From the NCBI RefSeq assembly GCF_024347135.1, contig NZ_AP024907.1, forward strand, positions 2,347,001-2,411,000: DNA of 64,000 bases. The letters are read 5' to 3'. The DNA is from Vibrio spartinae (GTDB lineage: Bacteria; Pseudomonadota; Gammaproteobacteria; Enterobacterales; Vibrionaceae). A model generated the notes under the pieces. The model saw only the letters and a list, made by a program, of their open reading frames with translations, was not told the DNA's origin and searched no databases. Below are positions 15,246 to 27,567 of the stretch, piece by piece. The translations under genes were made by a program, and so were the position numbers. Position 1 is the first letter of the stretch, and each line of letters opens with the position of its first letter.

Positions 15246-17633
15246 TTAATCGCGCAGAACTGCACCATATTGCTCAGAAGCAGCGGCAACAATTTCGCTA
15301 ACCACAGCAGAAATTTCAGCTTCTTCAAGCGTTCGTTCTACAGATTGTAGCGTCAATGCAATCGCAAGACTTTTCTTGCCGTCTTCAACCCCTTTACCGA
15401 CATACACATCAAAGAGTTTGGCTTCTTTCAGAAGCTGTCCGCCAGCGTTCGCACAAGCTGCAACCACTTCACCGGATGTCACTGTTTGATCAACCACTAA
15501 GGCGATATCACGACGATTTGCCGGGAATTTTGAGACCGATGCAATTTCCGGAATCAAGCGTTGATTCAACCCACACCATTCAATCTCAAACACAATGGTT
15601 CTGCCATTCAAGCCAAACTTACGTTCAACTTCAGGATGCACAGCACCAATCACACCGATTTGCTGTCCTTCATAGTAGATCGCAGCGGCCTGTCCCGGGT
15701 GCAATGCCGGATGTCGGGTTGCGGCGAATGAATAAGCGTTTGGATTTGCGGTCAGCTCCAGAATCGCTTCCATATCACCTTTTGCATCAAAGAAATCAAC
15801 TGTCCTGCTCTCCACATTCCAGTGTTCTTCTGTCTGAGAACCAGCAATTACACCGGCAATCATTGCTTCTTGACGGATACCCTGCTCAGCGTGTTGATCA
15901 GGAATAAAACGTAAACCATGTTCAAACAAGCGAACACGAGATTGCTGACGCTTCTGATTATGAGCGACGGTATTCAACAGCCCTTGAATTAAGCCTAATC
16001 GCATTGCCGACATATCCACTGAAATCGGGTTTGGCAGCACCAGTGGCTCAACATCAGGGACAATCAGTTTTTGTTGTTCCGGTTCAACGAAACTATAGGT
16101 AATCGCTTCGTAATAACCACGATCAACCAACAAATCCCGAACACGCTTCAGTGGTAAATCAGCTTCTTTGTGCCGGTTCATCGTTAACCCGACCTGTGGT
16201 GCCTGAAGCGGAATATTGTCATAACCGTACAGACGGCCCACTTCTTCAATCAGATCTTGTTCGATTGCAATATCGAAACGCCATGTCGGTGCAACAACAC
16301 GCCAACCGTCTTCAATTGTGGCGACATCCATCCCCAAACGAGTCAGAATTTCGACCACATCGTCATCAGAAATAATATGCCCTAATAGACGGTCAAGCTT
16401 TTCACGACGAAGTGTCACTTGATTCGGTTTTGGCAGATACGATTCAGATTCAGCGACGACAACGGGTGCGGCTTCGCCACCACAGATACTCAGTAGTAGC
16501 GCGGTTGCTCGCTCCATTGCATTAGTTTGTAAAGCATAATCAACCCCACGTTCATAACGCATTGAAGAATCCGTATGCAAGCCATAACTTCTCGCACGCC
16601 CACGAATACTATCCGGCGTGAAAAAGGCACATTCCAACAAAATATCTTGTGTCTGCTCGTTAACGCCAGACTCTTCACCACCAAATACCCCGGCAATCGC
16701 CAGCGCTTTCTGATGATCAGCAATCACTAATGTATCATTGTTCAGTGACACTTCAGCGCCATCTAACAGAGTCAGTTTTTCATCCTGCTCTGCCATCCGC
16801 ACCACAATACCGCCTTCAATTTTAGCCAAATCAAAAGCGTGCATGGGTTGGCCTTGTTCTAACATGACGTAATTGGTCACATCAACAACCGGATCAATCG
16901 AACGCAATCCACTGCGACGCAGTTTTTCCTGCATCCATAATGGCGTTTTCGCATTCAGATTTACATTTTTTACAATACGGCCGAGGTAACGAGGACATCC
17001 ATTGGGAGCTTTGACGTCAATCGCAATCTGCGCATCAATTGAAGGTGCGACAGCATAAAGCTCAGGAGAAGCAACATCCATTCGGTTCAAAGCACCGACT
17101 TCACGAGCCAGGCCTCTTAAACTAAAACAATCGGCACGATTGGATGTTAAATCCACATCGATAGTAACATCATCTAATTTAAGGAACGTACGAAAGTCCA
17201 TGCCGATCGGTGCGTCAGCAGGCAGTTCCATAATACCGTCGGATTCAATATCGATTCCGAGTTCTGAAAATGAGCACAACATGCCATGAGAAGGTTGACC
17301 ACGCAGTTTCGCTTTTTTGATTTTAAAATCGCCCGGTAAAACAGCACCGACCGTTGCGACAGCGACTTTCAAACCTTGACGACAGTTCGGCGCTCCACAC
17401 ACAATATCAAGCAACTCGTCTTCACCAACGTCAATTTTTGTCACCCGGAGTTTGTCGGCATCTGGGTGTTGACCACATTCGACCACATGACCAACTTTGA
17501 CACCGGTGAATATACCGGCAACAGCAGTCACATCATCGACTTCAAGACCTGCCATTGTAATTTGATGCGCCAGTTCGTCTGTCGTTACAGAAGGATTCAC
17601 CCACTCGCGCAGCCATGATTCGCTGAATTTCAT
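15246..17633 (-). CDS. pheT: Phenylalanyl-tRNA synthetase beta subunit
   Basis: The 795-aa protein matches E. coli PheT (795 aa). It has an N-terminal tRNA-binding OB domain ([24 protein letters not shown]), the B3/4 editing domain, a B5 domain ([24 protein letters not shown]), a synthetase-like core without catalysis and a C-terminal anticodon-binding FDX-ACB domain ([18 protein letters not shown]). With PheS it forms the alpha2-beta2 enzyme that charges tRNA-Phe. The start lies 18 bases after pheS, and the operon ends at the hairpin that follows. Confidence 0.97.
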   Translation of the reverse strand: MKFSESWLREWVNPSVTTDELAHQITMAGLEVDDVTAVAGIFTGVKVGHVVECGQHPDADKLRVTKIDVGEDELLDIVCGAPNCRQGLKVAVATVGAVLPGDFKIKKAKLRGQPSHGMLCSFSELGIDIESDGIMELPADAPIGMDFRTFLKLDDVTIDVDLTSNRADCFSLRGLAREVGALNRMDVASPELYAVAPSIDAQIAIDVKAPNGCPRYLGRIVKNVNLNAKTPLWMQEKLRRSGLRSIDPVVDVTNYVMLEQGQPMHAFDLAKIEGGIVVRMAEQDEKLTLLDGAEVSLNNDTLVIADHQKALAIAGVFGGEESGVNEQTQDILLECAFFTPDSIRGRARSYGLHTDSSMRYERGVDYALQTNAMERATALLLSICGGEAAPVVVAESESYLPKPNQVTLRREKLDRLLGHIISDDDVVEILTRLGMDVATIEDGWRVVAPTWRFDIAIEQDLIEEVGRLYGYDNIPLQAPQVGLTMNRHKEADLPLKRVRDLLVDRGYYEAITYSFVEPEQQKLIVPDVEPLVLPNPISVDMSAMRLGLIQGLLNTVAHNQKRQQSRVRLFEHGLRFIPDQHAEQGIRQEAMIAGVIAGSQTEEHWNVESRTVDFFDAKGDMEAILELTANPNAYSFAATRHPALHPGQAAAIYYEGQQIGVIGAVHPEVERKFGLNGRTIVFEIEWCGLNQRLIPEIASVSKFPANRRDIALVVDQTVTSGEVVAACANAGGQLLKEAKLFDVYVGKGVEDGKKSLAIALTLQSVERTLEEAEISAVVSEIVAAASEQYGAVLRD

Positions 17634-17651
17634 TCTAATTTCACCCCTGAA

Positions 17652-18695
<1,044 letters not shown>

Positions 18696-18909
18696 TTATT
18701 AGGTCTAATAAAAATAGCTATACATAGTACCCAAAGCGGCTTGTAATGCCAAATTGTAATCGTTTTTCATGTGGTTATTGAGCAATAATTCAACAGGAAA
18801 ATGAATGCCATTGGAAGAATGCCACTGACATGGCATCCTCCCTGCTACAAGTCTGTTTCTGTCGTCACAACATCACCAGAGATAAATCGGCGAAATGTAC
18901 CGGGTACAT

Positions 18910-20085
18910 TTATTGAGCATAAACAGCGCGTTCATCAAATACCAGCGACGCTTGCAGGCGCTCGCGCATTGTGCGTTTCTGCACGAATAGCATTCCGACG
19001 TCACGTTTCAGACGAGGAAGAAACTGCTCATACTGCTCAACATCGCTCAACGCCCGAGAGGCCTCAACAATAGCTTGAGCCCGGGGCTGGCGAATCGCTT
19101 CATACTGACGCAGCGCAGCGCTATAGTCTTCGGCATTCCGAAGAACATCTCCCAGTACTGCTGCATCCTCTATCGACATGCCAGCACCTTGACCAAGGCT
19201 CGTCAGCATTGGGTGGGCGGCATCTCCCAAGAGAGTCACCCTGCCCTTACTCCAAGTTTGCGGAAAGGAGCGGTCTTTAGCATCAACGCTGATTATCGAT
19301 TCACTTGGTGTTGAAAGAATGATATCTGACACAATATCTGGCCAGCCGGCATATACCTTCGCAACATCTGCATTTGTGCCACGCCATTGCTGAGCCTCAT
19401 GATTCGGCATATTGGCAGTGCCCCACCAATATACCCAGCCATTACCGACATCAATGATCCCGATCCGTTTCCCTTTGCCCCAATAATGGCCAACATAGCC
19501 AGGGGTTATCTGTGGATGAGAATATTGCACCAAAGCCAGCCAGCAAATATAACCAGCCTCCTGAATCACAGACGTTGTCCCGATGGCTTCGCGTACTGCC
19601 GAGTGGAATCCATCGGCACCAATCAGGATATCGCCCGAGGCTGTCGTCCCGTCGGCAAAGTCAACCTGCACAGCATTATCCGTTTCGGTATAACCATCCA
19701 CCCGTTTACCACAACTCATATCGACATCCCCCAATTGCTCTAACAACGCCCTTTGCAATTGTGCTCTGGATATACACACGTTGGGCGCACCTTGCTCATC
19801 AGCGATTGCCTGAACAGGAAGCCGGTTTAGAAGTAAACCGGATTTGTGCCGAATTTCAAAATTCTGGATCACCGCGCCGTAATGCTCCAGACCGAGATCA
19901 ATATCAAGCAGCTTCTTCATCGCAGCACTGGCATTCGACATAACAGACAGTCCCGAGCCGGTTGCCCGTAAACCGTCCGCTTTTTCAAACAGACGCACCG
20001 ACCAGCCAATTTTTTTCAGCGCAATTGCACATGATAAGCCACCAATACCTGTACCGATAATGAGTGCTGAAGGTTTTCTATTCAT
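18910..20085 (-). CDS. pxaB: FAD-dependent monooxygenase, PxaB-like
   Basis: The 391-aa flavoprotein has the three motifs of the aromatic-hydroxylase class: an N-terminal dinucleotide fold ALIIGTGIGGLSCAIAL, the mid DILIGADGFHSAVR segment and the C-terminal VTLLGDAAHPMLTSLGQGAG. The gene follows the NRPS by 20 bases on the same strand. An NRPS of this exact domain order paired with one such enzyme is known from pyrrolizidine-alkaloid clusters (pxaAB of Xenorhabdus), where the monooxygenase oxidises the bicyclic NRPS product in a Baeyer-Villiger step that leads to ring contraction. The symbol rests on this context; the general FAD hydroxylase assignment is firm. Confidence 0.75.
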   Translation of the reverse strand: MNRKPSALIIGTGIGGLSCAIALKKIGWSVRLFEKADGLRATGSGLSVMSNASAAMKKLLDIDLGLEHYGAVIQNFEIRHKSGLLLNRLPVQAIADEQGAPNVCISRAQLQRALLEQLGDVDMSCGKRVDGYTETDNAVQVDFADGTTASGDILIGADGFHSAVREAIGTTSVIQEAGYICWLALVQYSHPQITPGYVGHYWGKGKRIGIIDVGNGWVYWWGTANMPNHEAQQWRGTNADVAKVYAGWPDIVSDIILSTPSESIISVDAKDRSFPQTWSKGRVTLLGDAAHPMLTSLGQGAGMSIEDAAVLGDVLRNAEDYSAALRQYEAIRQPRAQAIVEASRALSDVEQYEQFLPRLKRDVGMLFVQKRTMRERLQASLVFDERAVYAQ

Positions 20086-20105
20086 TTACATTCATCCCTT
20101 TCAAG

Positions 20106-23100
20106 TTATTTAATTTCGCTAAGAATTGCAGATACCAATGGCCCGACAAAGGGCTCTTCCATAATCGTCAAATGATCCCCTTCCACTTCTATCAGGTTGA
20201 CTTGGCCTGAAGTCTGGCTACGCCATCCGTTGAATGGGTCGTGGTATTTACTGCCTATGGAATCGTGCATATCCCGCAAAATCCGAGGAAGAGGTTGTTT
20301 GGCGCGAACAAGGGTCATATCCAACTCCGGATATCGCGCATTGTGGTTGTAGTCTGTTGCAGCCTGCCAGTTGGTGCGGTACACCTCAAACAGGCGTTGC
20401 AGTACGGCCTTTGTGCTCCCCGCAGGAACCGCTCCGATAGCAATGGCATGATTGGTTATATAATCAAATCGTTCTTGTAGAGTTTCGATATGTTCAGGCA
20501 CAACCTGTACTGGCAATGCCGATCCTCGTGATGTCCACAGCAACTCCCAAAAGAACCAGCTCAGCAACGCGTCATCGCTTGTTTTGCCTCTTGCATGTGA
20601 GTTCAAAGCCATGGTGTCGAGGATCAGGACATTGGAAACGAGTTCTCCGGCCTGAATTAACTGAGCCGCCATTTCAAAGGCAATAAAGCCACCATAAGAC
20701 CATCCGCCGATAATATAAGGCCCCGTGGGTTGAACTCGCTTGATAGCCTCAATATAAAAGCGGGCTTGCTCTTCAATGGTCGCTATCGGTGTTGAACCCA
20801 CATCAACACCGGCTGCTTGCAGCGCATAAAATGGCTGATCTGACGGTAGATGTGGCAACATCCGCAGGTAGGAAAGAATATTTCCGCCCATCGGGTGAAC
20901 CAAAAAGATCGGCCTGCGCTGACCGGATTCACGCAACGGGACCAGTGGATCAAATTGAAGGTGACCACCATCATCCTGAATCAGTCTGGCAAGTTTTGCG
21001 ATCGTTGGCGCACTGACAAAAGCGGACAGCGGCACGTTGACGCCATACAGCTTTTCGACAAGAACCACGATGCGCATCGCTGTGATAGAAGTGGCACCAC
21101 AGTCAAAAATACTTTGTTCAGGCGCAATCTCAGTAATCTTCAACAATTCGGCCACCAGATGACACAATCGGCTTTCGTAGTCATTCTGTGGCTCACGATA
21201 GTCCCGGGTTGAACCGATTTGTATGTCCAATTGCCGTAACTGGGCATCATCGCGCTTACCACTCGGGGTTTTAGGGATCGTATCTATCCAAGTGATATGC
21301 GTCGGCACCATATACGCTGGTAACTCAGCACTCAAAAACTGCCGGAGGTCGTCCAATGTGTTGCTGTGATGCCCCTCTTTGCCAGCCAAGTAAGCGATCA
21401 GATACGTGTCCATCTCATCTCGCGGCCGAGCAACCACAGCGACATCTACGCTCTCTCCACGTTGCTCAAAGAACTCCAGTGTCTTAAGCTCGATCTCGGA
21501 AGGTTCAATCCTGTAGCCACGAACTTTGACCTGAATATCATTGCGGCCAAGGCTCACAATTTCACCTCGGGCAGCACGGATACCAATGTCGCCCGTTCGG
21601 TAGAGCACTTTGCCAGATACGTCCGTATGCTCAATAAACGTCTTGCTGGTCTCCTCAGGCGAGCAATAGTAGCCAGATGCCAGCGCTTCCCCGAATACAC
21701 AGATCTCACCGGGCACCCCGTCAGGAACCACATTGAAGCACTCATCAAGCAGCAATAGTCCCGCCCCCGAGATCGGCATCCCTATCGGAGGAAATGCCGG
21801 GAAGCACTCTGGATCACCACGCATGCTGTAACTTGTTACGACATGGGTTTCGGTCGGCCCATACTGGTTTTCCAATACCCCGGCAGGCAGATGGCTCATC
21901 AGAGTCCGTATCTCTTGGGTAACACGCAGTTGCTCTCCCGATGACACCACAACGCGTAACTGCTTCGGAAACAAGTCAAGAGTAACGGCTGTCTCAGCAA
22001 ACTGCTGTAGTGCGATATACGGCATGAATACCCGCTCCACCCCTTTACGATCAAGGTGTCGAATCAAGGTAGCCGGATCTCGCCGCTCGGTTTCACCGAT
22101 AAGGTGTAATGTCGCACCTGACGACAACGTGGACAAAATTTCTTGGAAAGAGACATCAAAGCTCAGCGGGGCCAATTGCAAAGTAGACGAAACCTGTGCC
22201 CCACTGCTGGTTTTATTCTGCCAGTCAACCAGATTTGCCAGCCCTCTGTGGGGCATTGTCACCCCTTTCGGCGTACCGGTTGAACCGGAGGTAAACAGAA
22301 TATAAGCCGCATCATCAGGATCGATTACGGCGTCTTCGATTTGCCCGGTATCGCCTTCAAACGAACAGGGCTCCAGCACCAAACATGGGGTATTTACAGG
22401 CAACGCTGTCATATGACAGGTCGTCACGACCACCGCTGGCTCAGCGATGCTGAGGATAAGTTCAATCCGGCTGGCCGGATACGAGAGATCGACCGGAAGA
22501 CAGACCGCACCGAGCCTTAAAATGGCGATGACAGTGGCGATTTGTTCAAACGATCTCGGTAGTGCCAGCCCGACAACATCCTGTTTGCCGACCCCGGACT
22601 CGGTCAGCAGGGCCGCAATTCGAGTCGCAGCATCCCATAATTGCTGATAGCACCACTCGGTATCGTCATATGTGACCGCAACAGCGCTCGGATGATGTTG
22701 TACCGCCTTTTGAATCCGCGCTGGCAGAGAAACCAATGGTTTCGTACCGACAATAAGGCATCCGACATCGGTTAGGGGACGGTTGAGGGATACCGGCATC
22801 TGTGACTGGTAAGCGATACGCGCCAACGCACTGTTAAAGAGCCTGAAGAACACTTCGCCCTGTTCCTTGGCATAGATATTCCCATCCATATCTACACGGA
22901 CGATTGTCTGTCCCCCGGCAAAGTCGCGCATCACATTCGTCAGGATAGCGAAGTTTGTTTCTTCTTTCGGCTCAAACGCCAGCAGCTCAATGTCTGTCTT
23001 GGCCGTAACGTCTTGCAGAACATGGAAGTGAATGTAATTAAACGCTGTCTGGATTGAGATTGCACCATTCTCAGCCTGTATCTGGCTCAGTGGGAAACGA

Positions 23101-26100
23101 CGGTGTTTATGGCTTCTTTTGTCGTTTTGATATAGCACTTCGAGCAATTGCAGCCAATTCAGGTCCTCAAGCCCAACGCGTAACGGGAGCGTATTCAGAA
23201 ACAGCCCCAAGATATGCTCCGAGTGCTGAACCTCCGGCCGTGCATGTGTTACCACCCCGGTCACAACATCTGTGGTACCGCTCATGGCTGCCATTGCCAT
23301 ACAATGTGCAGCAAGGTACACGAGCTTGATAGGTACATGAACTCGCTTCGCCAAATGGCTGAGCGCAGTATCTAGCTCCGGCTCGATCAAGAAACGATAC
23401 GAAAAGATACCATGATCAACCGCTCCCAGATGGCTCGCCAAGCCAATTGGCAATGCGTTATCGGCACCATCAAGATATGCCTTCCAGTAGTTGCGATGCT
23501 TATCACTCCCCAAGGCATTCAGTTCATCCTGAACAAATACCGACGGATTTGGCAACTCATGTTCAGGATAGCCAAGATCAGAAGATTCCCCCCCCTGAAA
23601 GTAGCTGACCAGCAGTTCACGGATCAGGTTTGCAACACTGCCACCATCCAAAATGGCATGGTGGAAGCTGAGCACCAGATCAATACAATCGGCCTGATGA
23701 TGAACAAAGATAGCAATATGGAAAAGAGGCCCTGAGGTCAACGAGTAGTTGTGTTTAGACCACTTATCCATGTGCCCGGCAATCATTCGTTCATACTCAG
23801 CCCGGGTCGGGGTCGTGATTGAGAGTACATCATCAACCGGCACATTCTTCCTGATCATTTGCATCGGCCGTTCGAAATCACTGAGATTAAAAACCGTACG
23901 TAATGCTGGATGGCGGCGGATTAGCTGTTGTACAGCAAACTTGAACGCCCTGTCATCCCAAGCCGACTTCAGCGTATAACGAAACACATCTTTGTATGCC
24001 CTTGCCCCTTCAACTTCCCGACTATGGAACAGCAAGCCAAGTTGCAACTGAGATACCGGGTAGGCGTCGTCATACATTTCTCCCAGTCTTTTTTGCTCAA
24101 CGTCACGAACCAGCTCAAAAGGATGCAAAGCTTCTTTCGGACAACTGAACATATCCGACGTATTTTCCAAAAAATACCCCAGACGACGTACCGTAGTATG
24201 CTCTCCGAGCTCAGAAAGATTGACCTCATATCCATGCATCTCCAATTCAGAACGGATCTTCAGCATCAATATGGAGTCTCCGCCCAGAGAATAGAAATCA
24301 TCATCGACAGCAATATCATGCTGACCGAGGACTTTCCCCCATATTTTGACAACAATGGCTTCGGTTTCTGTCAGCTCCCCTACCGGTACAAATACCGACT
24401 GATTACTGATTCCTTCGAGGGCTCGTGCCCGGTCAAACTTCCCGTTAGGCGTTAAAGGCATCTCGTCCAGCTCGACAAAACGCGCGGGGATCATAAACAC
24501 TGGCAACAACGCCCCAAGCTGCTCGCGTAGATCGCGTTCATTGAAAGCACGCCGACTGACATATAGCGCAACCAGATGTTTACCCCGGTTTTCGTCATCC
24601 TCAACGATCACCTCAGCATTTAATACGTCAGGCAAGCCGAGCAATGCGTTTTTTATTTCCCCCAGCTCAATCCGGTTTCCCCGTATTTTTACCTGACCAT
24701 CCATTCGGCCCAAATACAGGAGTGCTCCATCTTCTGACCAAGCAGCAAGATCACCCGTCCGATACCAGCAGCTACCGTTGTCGTTCTGATCGATAATAAA
24801 ACGCTCTGCTGTTAATTCAGGCTGGTTCAGGTAACCTTGAGCCAACTGAACCCCACTAATTTGCAGTTCCCCGGCCATACCGATAGGCTGCCTTGCTCCG
24901 TGTCGTGAAACGATTCTGACGGCCGTGTTATTGATCGGAAAACCGATTGGCACTGAATCAACGTCCGAATCCTGTTTCAAATCCAACTCGTAATAAGTAA
25001 CGTCAACCGTTGCTTCCGTCGGACCATACAGATTAATCAACCGTGGCGGTGGCATCTCACGGCTGAACAACTTCTTATATCGATTGACTACAGCCGGTGT
25101 TAACGCTTCACCGCTGGTAAACAAGCACTTCAAGCTGGCGTTCGCAGCAAGAGATTGCCGCTCATCCGTCAGTGCCTGTACATATGGCTCAAGCATTGAT
25201 GGCACAAAATGGGCGACCGTCACCCCATGATCCGAGATCGCTTGAATCAGCGCTCTGGGATCGCGTTGCGCCCCTTGCTTCAAAAGTGCGACCGATGCAC
25301 CGGTAATCGCCCACCAGAAAAGCTCCCATACCGAGACATCAAACGATATTGGGGTTTTCTGTAGAATGACATCTTCACGGCTTAACGGATGGATCTCTTG
25401 CATCCATTCCAAACGGTTCACCACCGAATGATGCGCGACGACGACACCTTTGGGACGTCCGGTCGAGCCGGATGTGTAGATAACATATGCAGGATCGTGG
25501 GGCTGAGTTTTGATGCGATATTCGCGTGCAGAGGCCAGTTCGGTCGGTACGGCGCTTAAATCAAACCAGCGGGGATCATCTTGTTTGATGACATGAGGTA
25601 AATCAGAAATTACTAATTTGGCACCGCTGTCTTGCAGCATATACTGGATGCGATCCGCAGGATAGTCACTATCGATTGGTAAATATACCGCTCCAGCCTT
25701 GAGCACCCCAAATATCGCGGCCATCATCTGCGATGAACGAACCATCGACACGGCCACAATATCTCCCTGGCCAATTGCTCTTTCTTCCAGGGCGGCCGCA
25801 ACAGCAGACGACCATTGGTCTAATTGGGCATAAGTCAGTCGGTTACCATCCGGATCTCGGATAGCGATATTTTCAGGGTGTTGCGTCGCTCTGGCAGCAA
25901 AGAGTGACATCACCGTATCATTCTCGCTGTATTGCTTTACAGGGCCATGTTCATACCGCTGTAATTGTTCGTCCTGCTCAAGCGGCAGTAGCTTGACATC
26001 CGACACGGGTTTATCAAGATACTTTCCAACATCTCTGATAAGCTGGATCAGTGAATCCAGAAAAGCCTGTGCGGCATTCTCGGAACTAAATGCTGAATTA

Positions 26101-27290
26101 TTCAGGCATATTTGCCCCAGCACATCCGCATTATCGCCGTAGGTATACAAATGAACAACAATCGCTTCCTGAGCATGGACATGACCCACATTGCGGAATG
26201 TCTCTTCAACAACCGAGGCAACGCCCACCTGCGGATGGCGCTGGTAAGAAACGGTTGCGTCGAAAAGCTGGCGGGGAGCACCTGACCGAGCAAGTGCAGA
26301 AATAATCCGACCAAATGGGATAGATTCTTTATCTTTTAAGAACCGCGCAAATGCCTTGATACCGGCTCCGATGTCTCTTAACGTGCTGCCGTGCGCGACT
26401 TCAACCTTTACAGGCAGCGTGTTGGCTTTTTGATTGATAATGGCAAGCTCTTCTTCACTGCGATTCAGAAACGGAACACCAATAAAGAAGTTCTCACTCC
26501 CATATACATTAGACAGCAGAACCGACAGCGCAGTTGAAACCGTTAAGAAAGGTGTAAAGCCATTTTCAAGACCTGCGGCAACTTCATTTGCCGACATGCT
26601 GAACGAGCGACGATATTTGTGCGATGTTGAAAAGTCAGCACCAGATTTCGGCAACAAGGCAGGTTCAACATGACGGATCTCCTCCACCACATCACTGATA
26701 ACCCGCTCAAGCTCGGTATGATTCAACACCGGATGCTTTGCAGCATAATGCCGGACCGCTTCCATTCGTTCTTGCTGTGCAACCTCGTTGCCCTCATAAA
26801 CATCGAGTATTTTGTGACACAGCAGATTGACTCCCCAACTGTCGGCAACAATGTGGTGAGCTCGGACCATCAACACAGCGGCATCGTTCATCTTACCCAC
26901 AGTAATATTGATTAACGGTGATTTTGAGAGATCCCAGGATTTGCGAGTCCATTCAGTGAAAAACGCAGCAGCGCCCTCTTCGTTCATCAACTCACAGGAT
27001 TCAACCCACACTTCACCAAAGTCTACCCGCACTTTCGGGGGATCCTGATCGAGAAATACTTTGTGGTATGCAGGCTCAGACTTCAGCACTTGCTCAGCAG
27101 CACTTCTTAGCCTAGCAAAATCGGCGCCCTCTGATAGTTGTACGCTATAAGCTATGGTGAATTGATAGCTGTGCGGATCTCGCAAGGCCTCGAACCAAAT
27201 TTCCATTTCGTACGAATTCAACGCTCTCTCATACGAAATCGGCTTATCTTCGTCCAAAAACTTTTCGGTAGTGATAGTAGCAATATTCAT
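20106..27290 (-). CDS. pxaA: Dimodular NRPS, C-A(Ser)-T-C-A(Pro)-T-TE, PxaA-like
   Basis: About 2394 aa. Order: C1 (HHIVADS), A1, T1 (GGDS), C2 (HHAILDG), A2, T2 (GATS) and a type I thioesterase (GWSYGG, EGDH histidine). Reading the specificity pocket by motif alignment gives A1 = D,V,W,H,F,S,L,V,D,K, the serine code, and A2 = D,V,Q,F,V,S,Q,V,V,K, close to the proline code (DVQLIAHVV). C1 at the N-terminus would load an acyl chain, giving acyl-Ser-Pro released or cyclised by TE. This is the arrangement of pyrrolizidine-alkaloid synthetases. Start 27290 has a GGAG site; an in-frame ATG at 27434 lies within a palindromic operator. The coding region is in good order with no frameshift. Confidence 0.82.
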   Translation of the reverse strand: MNIATITTEKFLDEDKPISYERALNSYEMEIWFEALRDPHSYQFTIAYSVQLSEGADFARLRSAAEQVLKSEPAYHKVFLDQDPPKVRVDFGEVWVESCELMNEEGAAAFFTEWTRKSWDLSKSPLINITVGKMNDAAVLMVRAHHIVADSWGVNLLCHKILDVYEGNEVAQQERMEAVRHYAAKHPVLNHTELERVISDVVEEIRHVEPALLPKSGADFSTSHKYRRSFSMSANEVAAGLENGFTPFLTVSTALSVLLSNVYGSENFFIGVPFLNRSEEELAIINQKANTLPVKVEVAHGSTLRDIGAGIKAFARFLKDKESIPFGRIISALARSGAPRQLFDATVSYQRHPQVGVASVVEETFRNVGHVHAQEAIVVHLYTYGDNADVLGQICLNNSAFSSENAAQAFLDSLIQLIRDVGKYLDKPVSDVKLLPLEQDEQLQRYEHGPVKQYSENDTVMSLFAARATQHPENIAIRDPDGNRLTYAQLDQWSSAVAAALEERAIGQGDIVAVSMVRSSQMMAAIFGVLKAGAVYLPIDSDYPADRIQYMLQDSGAKLVISDLPHVIKQDDPRWFDLSAVPTELASAREYRIKTQPHDPAYVIYTSGSTGRPKGVVVAHHSVVNRLEWMQEIHPLSREDVILQKTPISFDVSVWELFWWAITGASVALLKQGAQRDPRALIQAISDHGVTVAHFVPSMLEPYVQALTDERQSLAANASLKCLFTSGEALTPAVVNRYKKLFSREMPPPRLINLYGPTEATVDVTYYELDLKQDSDVDSVPIGFPINNTAVRIVSRHGARQPIGMAGELQISGVQLAQGYLNQPELTAERFIIDQNDNGSCWYRTGDLAAWSEDGALLYLGRMDGQVKIRGNRIELGEIKNALLGLPDVLNAEVIVEDDENRGKHLVALYVSRRAFNERDLREQLGALLPVFMIPARFVELDEMPLTPNGKFDRARALEGISNQSVFVPVGELTETEAIVVKIWGKVLGQHDIAVDDDFYSLGGDSILMLKIRSELEMHGYEVNLSELGEHTTVRRLGYFLENTSDMFSCPKEALHPFELVRDVEQKRLGEMYDDAYPVSQLQLGLLFHSREVEGARAYKDVFRYTLKSAWDDRAFKFAVQQLIRRHPALRTVFNLSDFERPMQMIRKNVPVDDVLSITTPTRAEYERMIAGHMDKWSKHNYSLTSGPLFHIAIFVHHQADCIDLVLSFHHAILDGGSVANLIRELLVSYFQGGESSDLGYPEHELPNPSVFVQDELNALGSDKHRNYWKAYLDGADNALPIGLASHLGAVDHGIFSYRFLIEPELDTALSHLAKRVHVPIKLVYLAAHCMAMAAMSGTTDVVTGVVTHARPEVQHSEHILGLFLNTLPLRVGLEDLNWLQLLEVLYQNDKRSHKHRRFPLSQIQAENGAISIQTAFNYIHFHVLQDVTAKTDIELLAFEPKEETNFAILTNVMRDFAGGQTIVRVDMDGNIYAKEQGEVFFRLFNSALARIAYQSQMPVSLNRPLTDVGCLIVGTKPLVSLPARIQKAVQHHPSAVAVTYDDTEWCYQQLWDAATRIAALLTESGVGKQDVVGLALPRSFEQIATVIAILRLGAVCLPVDLSYPASRIELILSIAEPAVVVTTCHMTALPVNTPCLVLEPCSFEGDTGQIEDAVIDPDDAAYILFTSGSTGTPKGVTMPHRGLANLVDWQNKTSSGAQVSSTLQLAPLSFDVSFQEILSTLSSGATLHLIGETERRDPATLIRHLDRKGVERVFMPYIALQQFAETAVTLDLFPKQLRVVVSSGEQLRVTQEIRTLMSHLPAGVLENQYGPTETHVVTSYSMRGDPECFPAFPPIGMPISGAGLLLLDECFNVVPDGVPGEICVFGEALASGYYCSPEETSKTFIEHTDVSGKVLYRTGDIGIRAARGEIVSLGRNDIQVKVRGYRIEPSEIELKTLEFFEQRGESVDVAVVARPRDEMDTYLIAYLAGKEGHHSNTLDDLRQFLSAELPAYMVPTHITWIDTIPKTPSGKRDDAQLRQLDIQIGSTRDYREPQNDYESRLCHLVAELLKITEIAPEQSIFDCGATSITAMRIVVLVEKLYGVNVPLSAFVSAPTIAKLARLIQDDGGHLQFDPLVPLRESGQRRPIFLVHPMGGNILSYLRMLPHLPSDQPFYALQAAGVDVGSTPIATIEEQARFYIEAIKRVQPTGPYIIGGWSYGGFIAFEMAAQLIQAGELVSNVLILDTMALNSHARGKTSDDALLSWFFWELLWTSRGSALPVQVVPEHIETLQERFDYITNHAIAIGAVPAGSTKAVLQRLFEVYRTNWQAATDYNHNARYPELDMTLVRAKQPLPRILRDMHDSIGSKYHDPFNGWRSQTSGQVNLIEVEGDHLTIMEEPFVGPLVSAILSEIK

Positions 27291-27428
27291 GAGTGAAAAA
27301 CTCCACTTAAATAGATGACATGAGCTCAATGAACAGCGCAAAAGCTTCGTCCATCTGGGTAAGAACCCAAGCTCAACTGAAGCGAGCCGCCCCTTTCTGG
27401 CTTTAATTTCGAAAATAATGTCATCGAG

Positions 27429-27467
27429 TGACATAATATGTCAAGTGTCATATTATTATGAGTGACA
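27429..27467. promoter_or_regulatory. Candidate TetR operator between NRPS and regulator
   Basis: A 15-bp palindrome TGACATAATATGTCA is followed after 2 bases by TGTCA, and a matching TGACA lies 12 bases further on. Tandem palindromes of TGTCA/TGACA type in a divergent region next to a TetR gene are typical operator sites. They cover the alternative NRPS ATG at 27434. Confidence 0.6.
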
Positions 27468-27567
27468 GTTTTATGTTGTTGTTATTTTTCTTTATTGCGC
27501 AAATGTCATACACAAACCATAATGGTAGACAGTCAAGCCCTATACCTTGACAGGAGGAAACAGACAC

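Noticed and set aside
18705..18725. pheM-like leader peptide before pheS
   Set aside because: The short frame (Met-Tyr-Ser-Tyr-Phe-Tyr) has only one Phe codon and no terminator/antiterminator pair follows. The CTGCC/GGCAG stem at 18647-18662 has no T-run.
18893..18911. AAATGTAC/GTACATTT palindrome at the end of the monooxygenase gene as a terminator
   Set aside because: It overlaps the stop codon and has no T-run on the minus strand; its strength as a terminator is doubtful.
20234..27066. Many open frames antisense to the NRPS gene, up to 175 codons
   Set aside because: They lie inside a firm multi-domain coding region, show no domains and are shadows of its codon use.
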